A stretch of 64,000 nt of DNA. Origin: Manduca sexta (lineage: Eukaryota; Arthropoda; Insecta; Lepidoptera; Sphingidae). The notes below the pieces were generated by a model. It worked only from the letters and a program-made list of their open reading frames with translations, was not told the origin of the DNA and did not search any database. The stretch spans positions 6,076,001-6,140,000 of the forward strand of contig NC_051124.1 of NCBI RefSeq assembly GCF_014839805.1. Direction: 5' to 3'. Positions within the stretch are counted from its first letter, which is position 1. Each line of letters opens with the position of its first letter. A program made the position numbers and the translations under genes. Below are positions 39,420-50,129 of the stretch, one piece after another.

Positions 39420-40895
39420 AATAAACATACTTATTCATTTATTAAAAACCTCTTACAAAATATGCAATGAAATTGAATGTTACCACATAATACCAAGTTT
39501 ACAGAATGAACTGAACCATGTTTTTGTGCCGGTGTTCAAACAATGAGTTGGTTCTATTACTGCTTTTTGTTGAACGACACAATACGTATATTGAATTGAT
39601 AAAATTACTTTGGAAAATGCTTGATTACTATGACTATGTATTCATGTTTACATAAAAAAAATTAAAGAATGACTTTGAAAAACCTAGACAAAACGTATTA
39701 GTCTTTAAATATTTCGAATAGATTTTGTTTTATATTATAATGTATGACTTCATCAAAAAAATTTGATCATTCCATAAATTTTACATAAATTACATATTAT
39801 TCAACTCAGATTTTATACATTCGCCATGGATATAACTCGACTAAAATATTAAATATTCGGGTTGGTGTCATTTTTAGAGTTATTGATATCAGAATTTGCT
39901 GACTACTTTACAATAAAAAATATTTTTTTTATAAACTTATGTCGTACTTATACCTTTTTAAAAATATGGTAATTTATTTGTATTTGTTATATTTTTTAAT
40001 ATATTGTTACATTAGCGTGACCACAATCAGCCTGAGGTGATAGGCAAGATGCGTTTCTACAATCATTAACTGTAATAGAAAAAAAGGAAGACTATATATT
40101 TTGGCAATATGTCACATGGAATAGAAATAAAAATACCCGGATAAGTACTATTAGACTTACGCATTGAGGGCTTCGTACAAATTAGCTTTATTTTCTTATT
40201 AATTAGGGGCCGTTCAAGTACGTACCGCAATTTTTGAAGATTTTTAAGGCCCCCCGTATAACGTGCCGTAAACCTTTTCAGTACCCCCTTCCTAAAAGTT
40301 ACGTAACACTAAAGTGTCAATTTTTATTTAATATTCACAATTATGTTACGCAAAGTACCGGAAAGTCTCAAAAATATCTTTGTTATTATTTTAAAATAGA
40401 AAAACCAATCTTACGTAACCAATGTTATACAATGCTGCCTATTTGGAGGTATACCGTGTGACTCCAGAACGAACTACAAGCTCGGGACGTTTGTCACGTG
40501 TACGGCCATTGCAATGAATCGTCATACTAGTTATAAACTTAATAACTAATAACGAAAGATTTATTTATTTTAATTAATTTGCATTATTTATTTATTATTA
40601 AATATACTAATATGTTATTTTGTTCAGCGCTTACTAAGTGAAATTTTGAGTGGTTTTTAAAGGTGTTAAATCCGGTAAATGATTAAGTGGAATATTGATT
40701 TTAATGATCGTTACTGACAATAGAATATTAAGGGTTCCCTTTGAAGTTCTGTAATTTGGCTGTCAGTAAGTATTATTTCTGATTCCACTGGAGAATTTAA
40801 TAGGTACTAAAGTCCATTAATACAAAATCTTGTCTTGTCTAATTTTGATGAATGAACTATTAAAGAAATATGAATTTACAGATTACTTCATTACA
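39420..40895. other. non-coding spacer upstream of the first TIL gene
   Basis: AT-rich DNA with no supported exon. Open frames are short and lack splice context. Confidence 0.4.
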
Positions 40896-41215
40896 TTATA
40901 ATAATATCAGCCTTGTTTTATATATTGAGCCATTTGTTTGCTGAGCACGGGCATCCTCTACTACTGAGAGGGATTAAGTCTTAGTCCACCAAGCTGGTCT
41001 AATGCGGGTTGGTACACTTCACACACCATCAAAATTTCTATAACGAACGTCTCAGGCATGCAGGTTTCCTCACGATGTTTTCCGTCAAGCAAGGGATAAT
41101 TCACAAACAATACACACATACTTAAGAAAAGGCAGAGGTGCGTGCCCTTGGGGTTTGGACCTGCGGACATTCGTCTCGGCACTCCGTTCCACACCCAAAT
41201 AGCCTATCGCCGCTT
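40896..41215 (-). mobile_element. CR1-like LINE tail, inverted copy
   Basis: This copy has the same ordered blocks as the element at 25445 but on the opposite strand: ataatatcagccttgtttta, gagagggattaagtcttagt, ccaccaagctgg, caggtttcctcacgatgttt. It extends further into the 3' region than the other copies, reaching about 41215. It is diverged and carries no open frame. It abuts the next element directly. Confidence 0.65.
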
Positions 41216-41225
41216 TATTAATTAA

Positions 41226-42478
41226 CTAGCTTTTGCCCGCGGCTCCGCCCGCGTTATAAAGTTTTTCAGGCTAATGTTTTCCGTTATAAAAGTCACGCTA
41301 TATATTTTCCCGGGAGCCTATGTTCTTCCCAGGGTCTCAAACTGTCTCCATACCAAATTTTATCCTAATACGTTGGTTAGTTTTTGAGTTTAACACGTTC
41401 GGGCAGACCGATGCAGCGGGGGATTTTGTTTTATGATATATTTTTGTAGAACTTTTTAAGAGGAACAATCCCGTCATACATTATTGTTGCATAACTTTAA
41501 CCGTTTATGCAGCGCACGCAACAGAAGCTCTCAAAACTAATAAATTGTCCCCGTTTTTGCATCATGTTTCATTACTGCTCCGCTCCTATTGGTCATAGCG
41601 TGACGATATATAACCTATAGCACTCCAGGAACAAAGGGCTATTCAACACAAACATATTTTTTCAGTTCGAACCGGTAGTTCCTGAGATTAGCGATTACTG
41701 CTCCGCTCCTATTGGGTATAGCGTGATGATATATATAGCCTATAGCATTCCAGGAACAAAGGGCTATCCAACACAAAAATAATTATTCAGTTCAAACTCC
41801 TAGTTTCTGAGATTAGCCATTACTGCTCTGCTCCTATTTGGTCATAGCGTGATGATATATAGCCTATAGCACTTCACGAACAAAGGGCTATCCAATACAA
41901 AATGATTTTTTTAGTTCGAACCGGTAGTTCCTATGATTAGCCATTACTGCTCTGCTCCTATTGGGTATAGCGTGATGCCTATAGCACCCCACGAACAAAA
42001 GGCTATCCAACGCAAAAATAATTTTTCAGTTTGGACCGGTAGTTCCTGAGATTAGCCATTACTGCTCCGCTCCTATTGGGTATAGCGTGATGATATATAG
42101 CCTATAGCACTCCACGAACATAGGGCTGTCCAACGCAAAAATATTTTTTCAGTTCGGACCGGTAGTTCCTGAGATTAGGCATTACTGCTCCGCTCCTATT
42201 GGGTATAGCGTGATGATATATAGCCTATAGCACTCCACGAATATAGGGCTATCCAACGCAAAAAGAATTTTTCAGTTCGGACCGGTAGTTCCTGAGATTA
42301 GGCATTACTGCTCCGCTCCTATTGGGTATAGCGTGATGATATATAGCCTATAGCACTCCACGAACATAGGGCTATCCAACGCAAAAAGAATTTTTCAGTT
42401 TGGACCGGTAGTTCCTGAGATTAGCGCGTTCAAACAAACAAACAAACAAACTCTTCAGCTTTATATAATAGTATAGAT
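41226..42478 (+). repeat. interspersed element carrying an internal minisatellite (seven ~123-bp units)
   Basis: The head tagcttttgcccgcggct is at 41226 and the tail ttatataatagtatagatt at about 42460-42478, after an (acaa)n run. Between them lie seven tandem units starting at 41571, 41694, 41819, 41943, 42058, 42181 and 42304. Unit length is about 123 bp; one unit is 115. Each unit reads attactgctccgctcctatt, then gcctatagcact, then ccggtagttcctgagatta. Units differ by scattered substitutions, and the last ones are the most alike, suggesting recent expansion at the right end. Confidence 0.75.
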
Positions 42479-42479
42479 T

Positions 42480-43261
42480 CATTACATTACTTATACTTAT
42501 TAGATAGTCTGGGACTATATTGTTGTCATTCTAATTGCTAACATAAGTAAACAATGCATAGAACAATTTAAAACCGCATTTAAATCTTTTAGCATGTGAA
42601 AGCTTTGAACGGTTGTTGCTGTTGGAATATTTAGTAATAGGCGCAATGAAATAAAATATCAGTATTAACGTAGGTATTTATTTATATTTTGATAGATGCT
42701 ATAATATTTAAATCAAATTTAAATGTCTTCGCCTAGGTCAGGTATTCCTTTTAGTCCCCTGGAAAAAACATGACTTTTAAAAATATTTATATCGTGATCA
42801 TTAATTCATACAGTCAACATAAAACTTGATGTTAAAAACGAAATTCTCTTGTTTTTGTTACGATGAAAACCGCAACGAAACAGGGCTTCCAAAAAGTCAC
42901 TTCTGTTTCACCTCATTCATTGAGATAATCTCCATTAAGAGGCATTTAATTAGTGGCGAGCTTAATTTTATGAAACGACGTAGTTTGCTTGAATTAATTA
43001 TTTTGGTCAAACATCATTTTAAATCTACTTTCGCGCGATGACTGGCTTTTTTCATTTACCTACTATTTTTGAAAATTATTTCGAGTTTATCAATTGTGTC
43101 TAGTAATTTGTATAAATCTAGATTTTCATAGTTTTGTGTTTGGTCGTAAGTGTATCAATGTACCTAATCAGTTAAAAAAAACTTCCAGATAAGTCCTCAA
43201 TTCCATTCTAAGACTGAATAAAAAGTAAATCGCGCAAGACTAATAAATCTTGACAAATGTC
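42480..43261. other. spacer between the minisatellite element and the 196-aa TIL gene
   Basis: No supported exon. If the 196-aa TIL gene splices past its in-frame stop (the GTAAGA donor there is strong), its next exon should be in or beyond this stretch, but I could not identify one. Confidence 0.35.
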
Positions 43262-44530
43262 TTACTTTGTGCAGTCTTCAGGTAGAACACATTTGTGTGT
43301 TCTATCATCCCGGACATACGGGTGAACGCATATACATCCAGGTTCGCAGAATGGGTAGCAGGGCCGCAGACGATCTCGAGGATTGTCGCACGTCACTGAT
43401 GCACATCCAGAGAAACACGCTTCATATCTAGGAGAATTTAATTACGGAAATAAATAATAATAATATAATAATATCAGCCCTGTATTATATACTTGCCCAC
43501 TGCTGAGCACGGCCCTCCTCTACTACGGAGAGGAATTAGGCCTTAGTCCACCACGCTGGCTTAGAGCGGATTGGTAGACTTCACACATCTTCGAAATTTC
43601 TATAGAGAACTTCTCAGATGTGCAGGTTTCCTCACGATGTTTTCCTTCACCGTTAAAGCGAACGATAAATTTACAAAGATTTTAAATTAAAATTACGGAA
43701 ATATAATATTCTAAATACAAAAATATTAGAATTAATTATTATTGATTCTATATTAAGCAAGTGTCTTTAGAGACAAAACAGTTAACAGTTTCAGCGTCTA
43801 TACAGATAAAGATGTAATAATTACACTGGTTGGGATTGTATTAAAGTTATTTAAAAAAAAGTTCGCTCTTGTTAGTTAAATACCATTATTACGGCTAGAA
43901 AAATTTAAAGCATTCGAAAACTTGTGTTATTCAAACGTTTTGATTATAATGTAAGTAATTACTTTTCGTGCGGCCTTTCACAGTTCAGAGCGACGGGTTT
44001 CTTTTCAGGTTCTTTATCTCTGAAATTTTAATTAATTTCATAAAAGTGTCGCTTTTGAGATTGCGCATGAAATTAATTTGACTTTAATTATAATTACATG
44101 AATGCTGAAGAATGACCTAATTCTGAACTTTTGAGTGCTGATGGTGCACTTAATTTTTCAATATCTTCATAATGCCGTGGACCTCTATACAGTGACAGAT
44201 CCTGATCTCTCTGTTTTTCTATACCATTAAACGGTTTAGAATCTTCATCTAAATATCGTGTGTTATCATAATCGTGTCTTGTTCGTCCGCTCCAGTCTTT
44301 ATGATCTTCCGATTTCAGTAGAGTCTTTTTCCTCCAATTCCTTCTCTCGTCTATGAGCGAATGTCTTTTATTTCCGTCGATATCTTCATAATCATAAATA
44401 CCGGATCGTGTGGCGAAAGCTACAATATTATCTGTAATATATGTTTATTTTTAGATTATTGTCCGCCAAGAATAACAATTATAAAAGTACACTTACACAA
44501 AAGAAGTGCTAAAAGCAATAATATTCTCAT
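43262..44530 (-). CDS. secreted TIL-domain protein, 196 aa
   Basis: Minus-strand exons: 44497-44530, 44098-44431, 43963-44019, 43262-43427; phases agree and the stop is TAA at 43262-43264. Residues 1-18 are a signal peptide (MRILLLLALLLYNIVAFA). Residues 19-122 form a charged, Tyr/Asp/Arg/Lys-rich segment with no recognised fold. Residues 136-194 form a complete ten-cysteine TIL domain (C136, 146, 150, 155, 165, 169, 173, 175, 188, 194). The domain is split by an intron after its first cysteine, unlike its neighbours. The loop between the fifth and sixth cysteine is CYPFC, placing proline at the P1 position known from moth chymotrypsin inhibitors; inhibitory activity is therefore doubtful (inference). 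The stop overlaps a strong donor, so a longer form is possible. Confidence 0.7.
43452..43670 (-). mobile_element. CR1-like LINE tail inside an intron of the 196-aa TIL gene
   Basis: The blocks ataatatcagccctgtatta, gaattaggccttagtccacc and caggtttcctcacgatgttt match the copies at 25445 and 40896. It is preceded by a short AAT microsatellite that is the retroposon tail. It begins only about 25 bases from the acceptor of the TIL exon, so its tail lies within the branch-point region of that intron. Confidence 0.7.
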
Positions 44531-44539
44531 CTTAAATAT

Positions 44540-45681
44540 GTCGTGAACACATAATATTGGGAAACGGCACTGGTGTTTACTCGCTCGTTTCTCTAAACTG
44601 CGGGTTTGCGACGAGCGATCAGTGACAATTAAAATGGTTTAGCAAAAAGTAGAGTTCAGCGGACGTGAGCACGCAGACGTTATCGATGCTAAGGGAAAAT
44701 AGTCTACAAACGAACAGTTTGTTGCTTCTTGTTTTGTTTTTCTTTGGCTTATTTACTGCTTACTATGAACATTTCTAAAATAATCCTCTCTGTTATTAAA
44801 CTCTATAAATATTGTTCTATTTTTAAAACTAAAGTACACATTTTTTTAAAACCCATATTGTATTATTCCGTGTTGCGTTCCATGTAATATTGCATATTTT
44901 ATTGTAAAAAAATACGGGTGATAGTATTAGTAGCTCTATTATTAAAAAAAAATATAGTTTTAGCATAACATTTTTACACATAACATCGGCTACTTAATAA
45001 ATTGCAAGAAATTTAGTAAAAGTTAGGAACAATAGGTAATGTTATTGTAAAACGAGAATAGAGTAATATTTTTGTATGTTCTCTTAGTTTTGAAAAATAT
45101 CGAGTAATTTTACTAATTAATACTTTATCATCGTTTTTTTTTAAATTTAAATAACATTGAAAGTTTAATAGTGTTGTAACCCAATCTACAATAATGTAAA
45201 ACACGATTCCCACTATTTTTTACTATTTCTTGTGAAAGATTGTAAAAAAAAAGTGGAACCTTTCAAATAAATTTTAATTAAGTTTGTCCCTCAGCCCAAG
45301 TCCTGGATCTGCAATAGACTTGTTTATTCCCTATAACTGCACATTAGGTCTTTTATTTAGGCAAATAACTTTATGCTTTTGAAACTAGTCTGGTTTAGTA
45401 TGAGTTAAATTTATTATTTTTTTTTGCTTGACACCTTTGCTCACCCATTTCTATATTCAGTGAAATAGCCCATTACCATGGGCCCGAACCCCAGTAGTTT
45501 ATTCAAAGATTACCCATGATTTCTTTGGAACTTTCGGTATTTATAGGTGATGCTAGCCAATTTTTATCAGGTCTAATGAATTCTATGTATTCTACAAGAA
45601 ATAACATAATACTGCTCTTACGACTACTATAAACATATATTTTTTTTTAATAAAATGTAAAATAAAAACATGGACAATGTT
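44540..45681. other. spacer between two TIL genes
   Basis: No supported exon. It contains the upstream region of the 196-aa gene, where no clear TATA box is seen, and the 3' flank of the 135-aa gene. Confidence 0.35.
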
Positions 45682-45826
45682 TTAAATTCTTTTAATGGGT
45701 GATCTGAAAGCCTCGTTTTGTATAATTTTCCTCGGCTGAAGTGCTTTGATAGGCGGCGGCGCAATTACTATATTGAAGTAATTGCCCATTCTGGACACTT
45801 CAGAGGGTCGTTTGAAGTCTTCCACT

Positions 45827-47736
45827 TTATTGCTGGGAGGCGGTATGATCGTTCTCCGAATACTCTGCGGGTATGTCGTCCCTCTTCCCGTGGCCTCGAG
45901 TCCTGCTCGAGTATTTCGGAGCAGGTGTCCTGTCTACACGCTTTGTTGGGACGGGGATGCCCATTTGAGTTCTGGAAATTAGGGAACAAATTTGTTGGTA
46001 CATTAATGTTTGTTTCGCTTCGTAATACGTTTTAGTAATACGATTTACTTACTAATAGTTAATTTTGTAAATTACGCAATTCTTTAAAGATATTGAATAG
46101 TTTTTGATTGTATTTATTTAGAATGTTAAGAAATACATGTCTTTTTGAAAAAAGTACTTTTCCATAAGTTACTGTAACCGTAAATGTGACACAAAATAAG
46201 TTTCAATAAAAAGTAATTTTTAATTTACCCGGCTTTATGTCATGATTATTACTGTAATAGAATTTGTTGAGACAGCAACATTACATTTTTAGTTTAAAAT
46301 ACATTCACAAACACATCACTTTCGCAATTTGCTACAAAGTGATTAAAAAATTTAAAAAACAAAATCGGAAATTTTACGGATTTTTTTTTATAATTTTATG
46401 TATTTTTTTGGCTCAATGTTAGCAGAAGAAAAGACAAGTATTTGGTATCATTAGTAACGCTAAGTCAAATTAACTGTATAATGTATTTATTGTTCAAAGA
46501 TAGATAATTTGTTATGTGTACTAACGGCGAGCAATCCTGCGGCAAGACACACTGGTGTGTCCGGTCGTCCCTCACGTAAGGCTCTTCACAGACGCACCCC
46601 GGTTCGCAATACGGGTAGCAGGGACGCAAGTGGTTCCGCGGGTTGTCGCACGACACCTCCGCGCACCCACCGAAACACGGCTCGTACACCTCGTTTGGCC
46701 AGAAACAAGCTGGAATTATTTGGTTAATAGGGCATTTATAAAAATTCTCTAACCGGGCAGATATTTAATCTGAAACATATGTTAAATCGTTGCCAATAAT
46801 ACGTGTAAAGACATACCCCCTTATTCATAGACGTTTTTTATCGAACGACCGAGTAAGGCTGTGATAACAAGTTTGTTTCTCAGTGCTGACGGCATGGCAG
46901 TCTTCACAGTGCGTAGACGTAGGGCCGTTGTGATTGGCTAATATTGAAATACAACAATAATAACCAATCACAACGGCCCTATGTCTATTTCTCAGTGCCG
47001 TTGGTCACTGAAAAACAGGCTTGTTATCACAGCTTTACTCCGTCCTTAGATAAAAAACGTTTATGAATAAGAGGGATATGCTATAAGTATTGAATTTATT
47101 AATACTATAAAATACGTAATATAACTATAAAAACAAATCACTCAATACTTATTAAAAACTTACTGCTAAACTAAAAAGGTATTATAATATGCTTGATATA
47201 AATAGAATATTATATGACACTATTACAGAGTGTATAATTTTAGCAAACATTTTTCACACCTTTATATCTCTAAGGACATTGTTGATATCTAAAAGGTATA
47301 AATCTAGTTGGGGATACTAGATTTCTTTCCTTTTGCTGTCGGTTCCACAAGTCCATTAAAGCTCCCTCGGGGACCACTAGCTAGCCCAGACTTACAGTTG
47401 TACTAAACTAAACTTCGACAATAGCACGAACAGATTAGATCGAATACTGAATTTCAGCGTTTATTCTTACGTAAACTTTGCTTTTATGTTAGTACGTAAC
47501 TGAACTTTAATAGTGCATTTTGTTGGAAAGTATAAAGCGCGAACAGATCTTACAAAATACCCGCATTTTGCAAAACTTATTTTACAGTTTAGTCGTGGAA
47601 ATTTGTCTGAAGAAAATTCTTAAGATTTTGCGGTGCGAGTTCTAGGCGAATTACAACCTTTCATGATCTTGTCTTCATCTCTGCAGGTGGTGTAACGAAT
47701 CCACGTGGCGAAAGTTATACATATCGCAAAATTCAT
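45827..47736 (-). CDS. secreted ten-cysteine TIL-domain protein, 135 aa
   Basis: Minus-strand exons: 47658-47736 (signal peptide, start MNFAICITFATWIRY), 46526-46709 (whole TIL domain), 45827-45971 (tail); phases are 1 then 2, and the stop TAA is at 45827-45829. The ten TIL cysteines are residues 28, 38, 42, 47, 57, 61, 65, 67, 80 and 86. The domain contains EPGCVCEEPYVRDDRTHQC and the C5-C6 loop CYPYC (proline at P1). The tail is Arg/Lys/Pro-rich with a GHGKR motif. The domain is about 70% like that of the neighbouring 196-aa protein, so they are tandem duplicates. In the last exon a second frame stays open to 45682 and looks coding as well; see the finding on a possible frameshift. A short upstream in-frame extension exists, but the ATG at 47736 gives the clean signal peptide. 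Confidence 0.7.
46816..47076. mobile_element. foldback MITE with TA target duplication, in intron 1 of the 135-aa TIL gene
   Basis: The ends are cccccttattcatagacg on the left and, on the opposite strand, tccctcttattcataaacg on the right, each flanked by TA (46814-46815 and 47077-47078). The inner part is also inverted: agggccgttgtgattgg is matched by ccaatcacaacggccct. Almost the whole 261 bp can therefore fold into one hairpin. No transposase. The TA duplication fits a Tc1/mariner-driven element. Confidence 0.8.
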
Positions 47737-47739
47737 ATT

Positions 47740-49988
47740 AAATCCGCACACAACCAGACTTGCTCGCTGCCCGAAGAGAACTATCCGCCATTGTTTATAT
47801 TTTTCGTTTTGCTGAAAATCGAAACAATGGGAAAGTCGTATGTCTTTTATCATAATAATATTGGAAAGTCTTCATAAGGTGGATAAGGTCGTCACGGCGC
47901 GATAAGGGTCTGTGTGTTTTGTAAACATGGAGAGAGCCGGTTAAGCCGCGATTGATTGAATTATTGCTTGCGTTGTAATTTGGGAGGTGGGGCTTGGTCA
48001 CGTTCCTCTGATATTGTAAACGTTGCCTCGATGTGTCTAATTGGGTATTTTCTATAAGGGTTTCTAATGGATGTATTCATTTCAGTATAATTTTATGCTA
48101 TTTAGTATATTCGTCCTCTAAGTTGTATTTTCTCAGAGGATAAATATTAAACATTATACGTCCTTGAACAATTACAATCTATGCGTCCATGATTAAATAA
48201 TTTTAGTCGAAATAAATAACTCATATAAATATTATAATAATGTAGTTTAAGTTTCGGCGTATTAAATCTGCGTATCCGTAAATATAATTTATATTTAGTT
48301 CATCAATATTTATGGGCCAAAAGAACACAATAAAAAATGTGATTATCGTGAACCAATGTTGCTTTCTAGTACTCAAAAATGCTTTACCTTAAAACAACTC
48401 ACATTATGTTAGCCGGTAGACCCCTCGCCAATCTTCGTTCCATTAGGTGAAGGGCTGAAACATATCTAATAACGTTTGTACATTATGGGTCGTTATGGGA
48501 TGATACTACATAAATTACCATAGGTGATCTTGTCCGATTCCAACCCTAATCTCTAAAAAATTGCGAAACACCTGTACAATTAATTAATAATATTTTGGTA
48601 AAAGTCGGAAAAATTCTCTCAGTATGTAGAAATAGTAATGCGGAAATAATAGTGACGAAACGATATTTAATACCCGACAGCTTGTTAAACAACATCTAAC
48701 GTGTAGGTACCTTCCCATAACAAGTGTGTCGTATTGCACTTTGACCCATAAAATATAGGGAAAAGGATGGAAACAAATAATAAACCAGCTTTTTTATTAT
48801 CAACAGCCGAGGAAATCTTTCTTCCTTATTCTAAAATAGGTATATAGAATCATTGATTTTCGGAATAAAAAGTAAACTCATTTTTTTCTCAACTCAACCC
48901 TTGACCCGTCTAATTTTAAAATCCTCATAACATAGTTACATGAGAAAATATAAAAAAAAAATCCTTTGATTAAATCGCAACATATTTTAAATTGACTAAT
49001 AACAGAAATAAAAAAAAATCGTAGTATGTTTTTGCACTATAACACAAAAAACACCGAAACCATGGATTGTGGGTTTTGAAGTCCCTCCAATTTGGCTCCA
49101 GCATAATTCTGATGCGCATGGCTCGCCAGCTATGAATGAATTGTGTGGATTTTATTCTCTTTACGGATATTAATTAAGGTTTTTCATAAATATTTTCATC
49201 TGAAATTATTTGGTGTGCCATTTTAGTTGTGTTGGTACATGTTATTTAATTGAGTTATTAAGGTATTTTGAAAATGTTGGTGAGTCTACCTATTTAACTT
49301 AGTTTTCATAAATAAAAACACTGATAGTTTCAAATTCTATTTTCTAAAAAATTCATTATACTTTTAACATTCCACATTAATATTTTTCACCTTATTGATT
49401 GTAAAACATATTTGTAGTGTATTTGAACTGTTGTTGTTTATTTAGTATTGTTGAAATCAAATTGTGCCGTTTCACATAAGGGACATAAACATCACGGCAC
49501 GGGACGGATCCGCCGGCGGAAAATAGCTTTCTTGATGAAATATGATTACGTGCCACATTTTTATTTCTTATTCTTATTTCCAAGAAAACTTTATTGCCTT
49601 ATTGGAAGAGGCTGGATTATGTTAACGAAACGGAACACGTTTCTTGTGTACTTGAGACATAGATAATAAAATAAAGTAGAAGTAAATTTCAATAAAGAAG
49701 CAACATATGTTTATATGGTAAGGACGATGTGGGTCATTAAATTGGTATTTAAGTAATATGTTGTAATATATTGTTCTATCGTGTCAATTCAGACCATTTG
49801 CGTAAGATTTCAAAGGAAAACAAAAATCATTCCCAACACGTGCGATACAAATTACAATCGAAGTGATCTGCCGGCTCGTTAAATAGACGCCTGTCGATTG
49901 TCCAGCCCTTTCGTATCAAAACAAAACTGGCACACACAAAACTTAACCTTATTTAAAATAGCGCAACATCTATATTCCTATACCAAGT
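47740..49988. other. spacer upstream of the TIL cluster
   Basis: AT-rich, no supported exon. The open frames at about 47795-48001 and 49392-49666 lack splice or composition support. Confidence 0.35.
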
Positions 49989-50129
49989 TTAACAAAACAA
50001 GGAATGATCACCATGAACCGAATCCACCGAGCCTCTTCGGTCTCCTGGGCCTATACTTCCAATATATTTAGGCGGGTTAGCTGGCAAGTCTTCAAGATTA
50101 CTGTCAGCAAATAGGACGTCCGACGTGAT
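49989..50129 (-). CDS. possible terminal exon of an unrecognised gene
   Basis: A good 3' splice site (catctcagtttcag) precedes 46 codons ending at TAA 49989-49991. The peptide contains DVLFADSNLEDLPANPPKYI and ends VHGDHSLFC. Its composition (Gly/Pro/Asp with ordinary codon use) looks coding rather than random. No matching upstream exon was found up to about 52.9 kb on this strand, so this may also be a chance frame or a pseudo-exon. No family recognised. Confidence 0.3.
   Translation of the reverse strand: MTSDVLFADSNLEDLPANPPKYIGSIGPGDRRGSVDSVHGDHSLFC

Noticed and set aside
45718..46035. 105-codon plus-strand frame
   Set aside because: Antisense to the last exon of the 135-aa TIL gene, which has better splice support and continuity with the TIL domain.
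46509..46752. Two plus-strand frames over the TIL exon
   Set aside because: Shadows of the minus-strand ten-cysteine domain.
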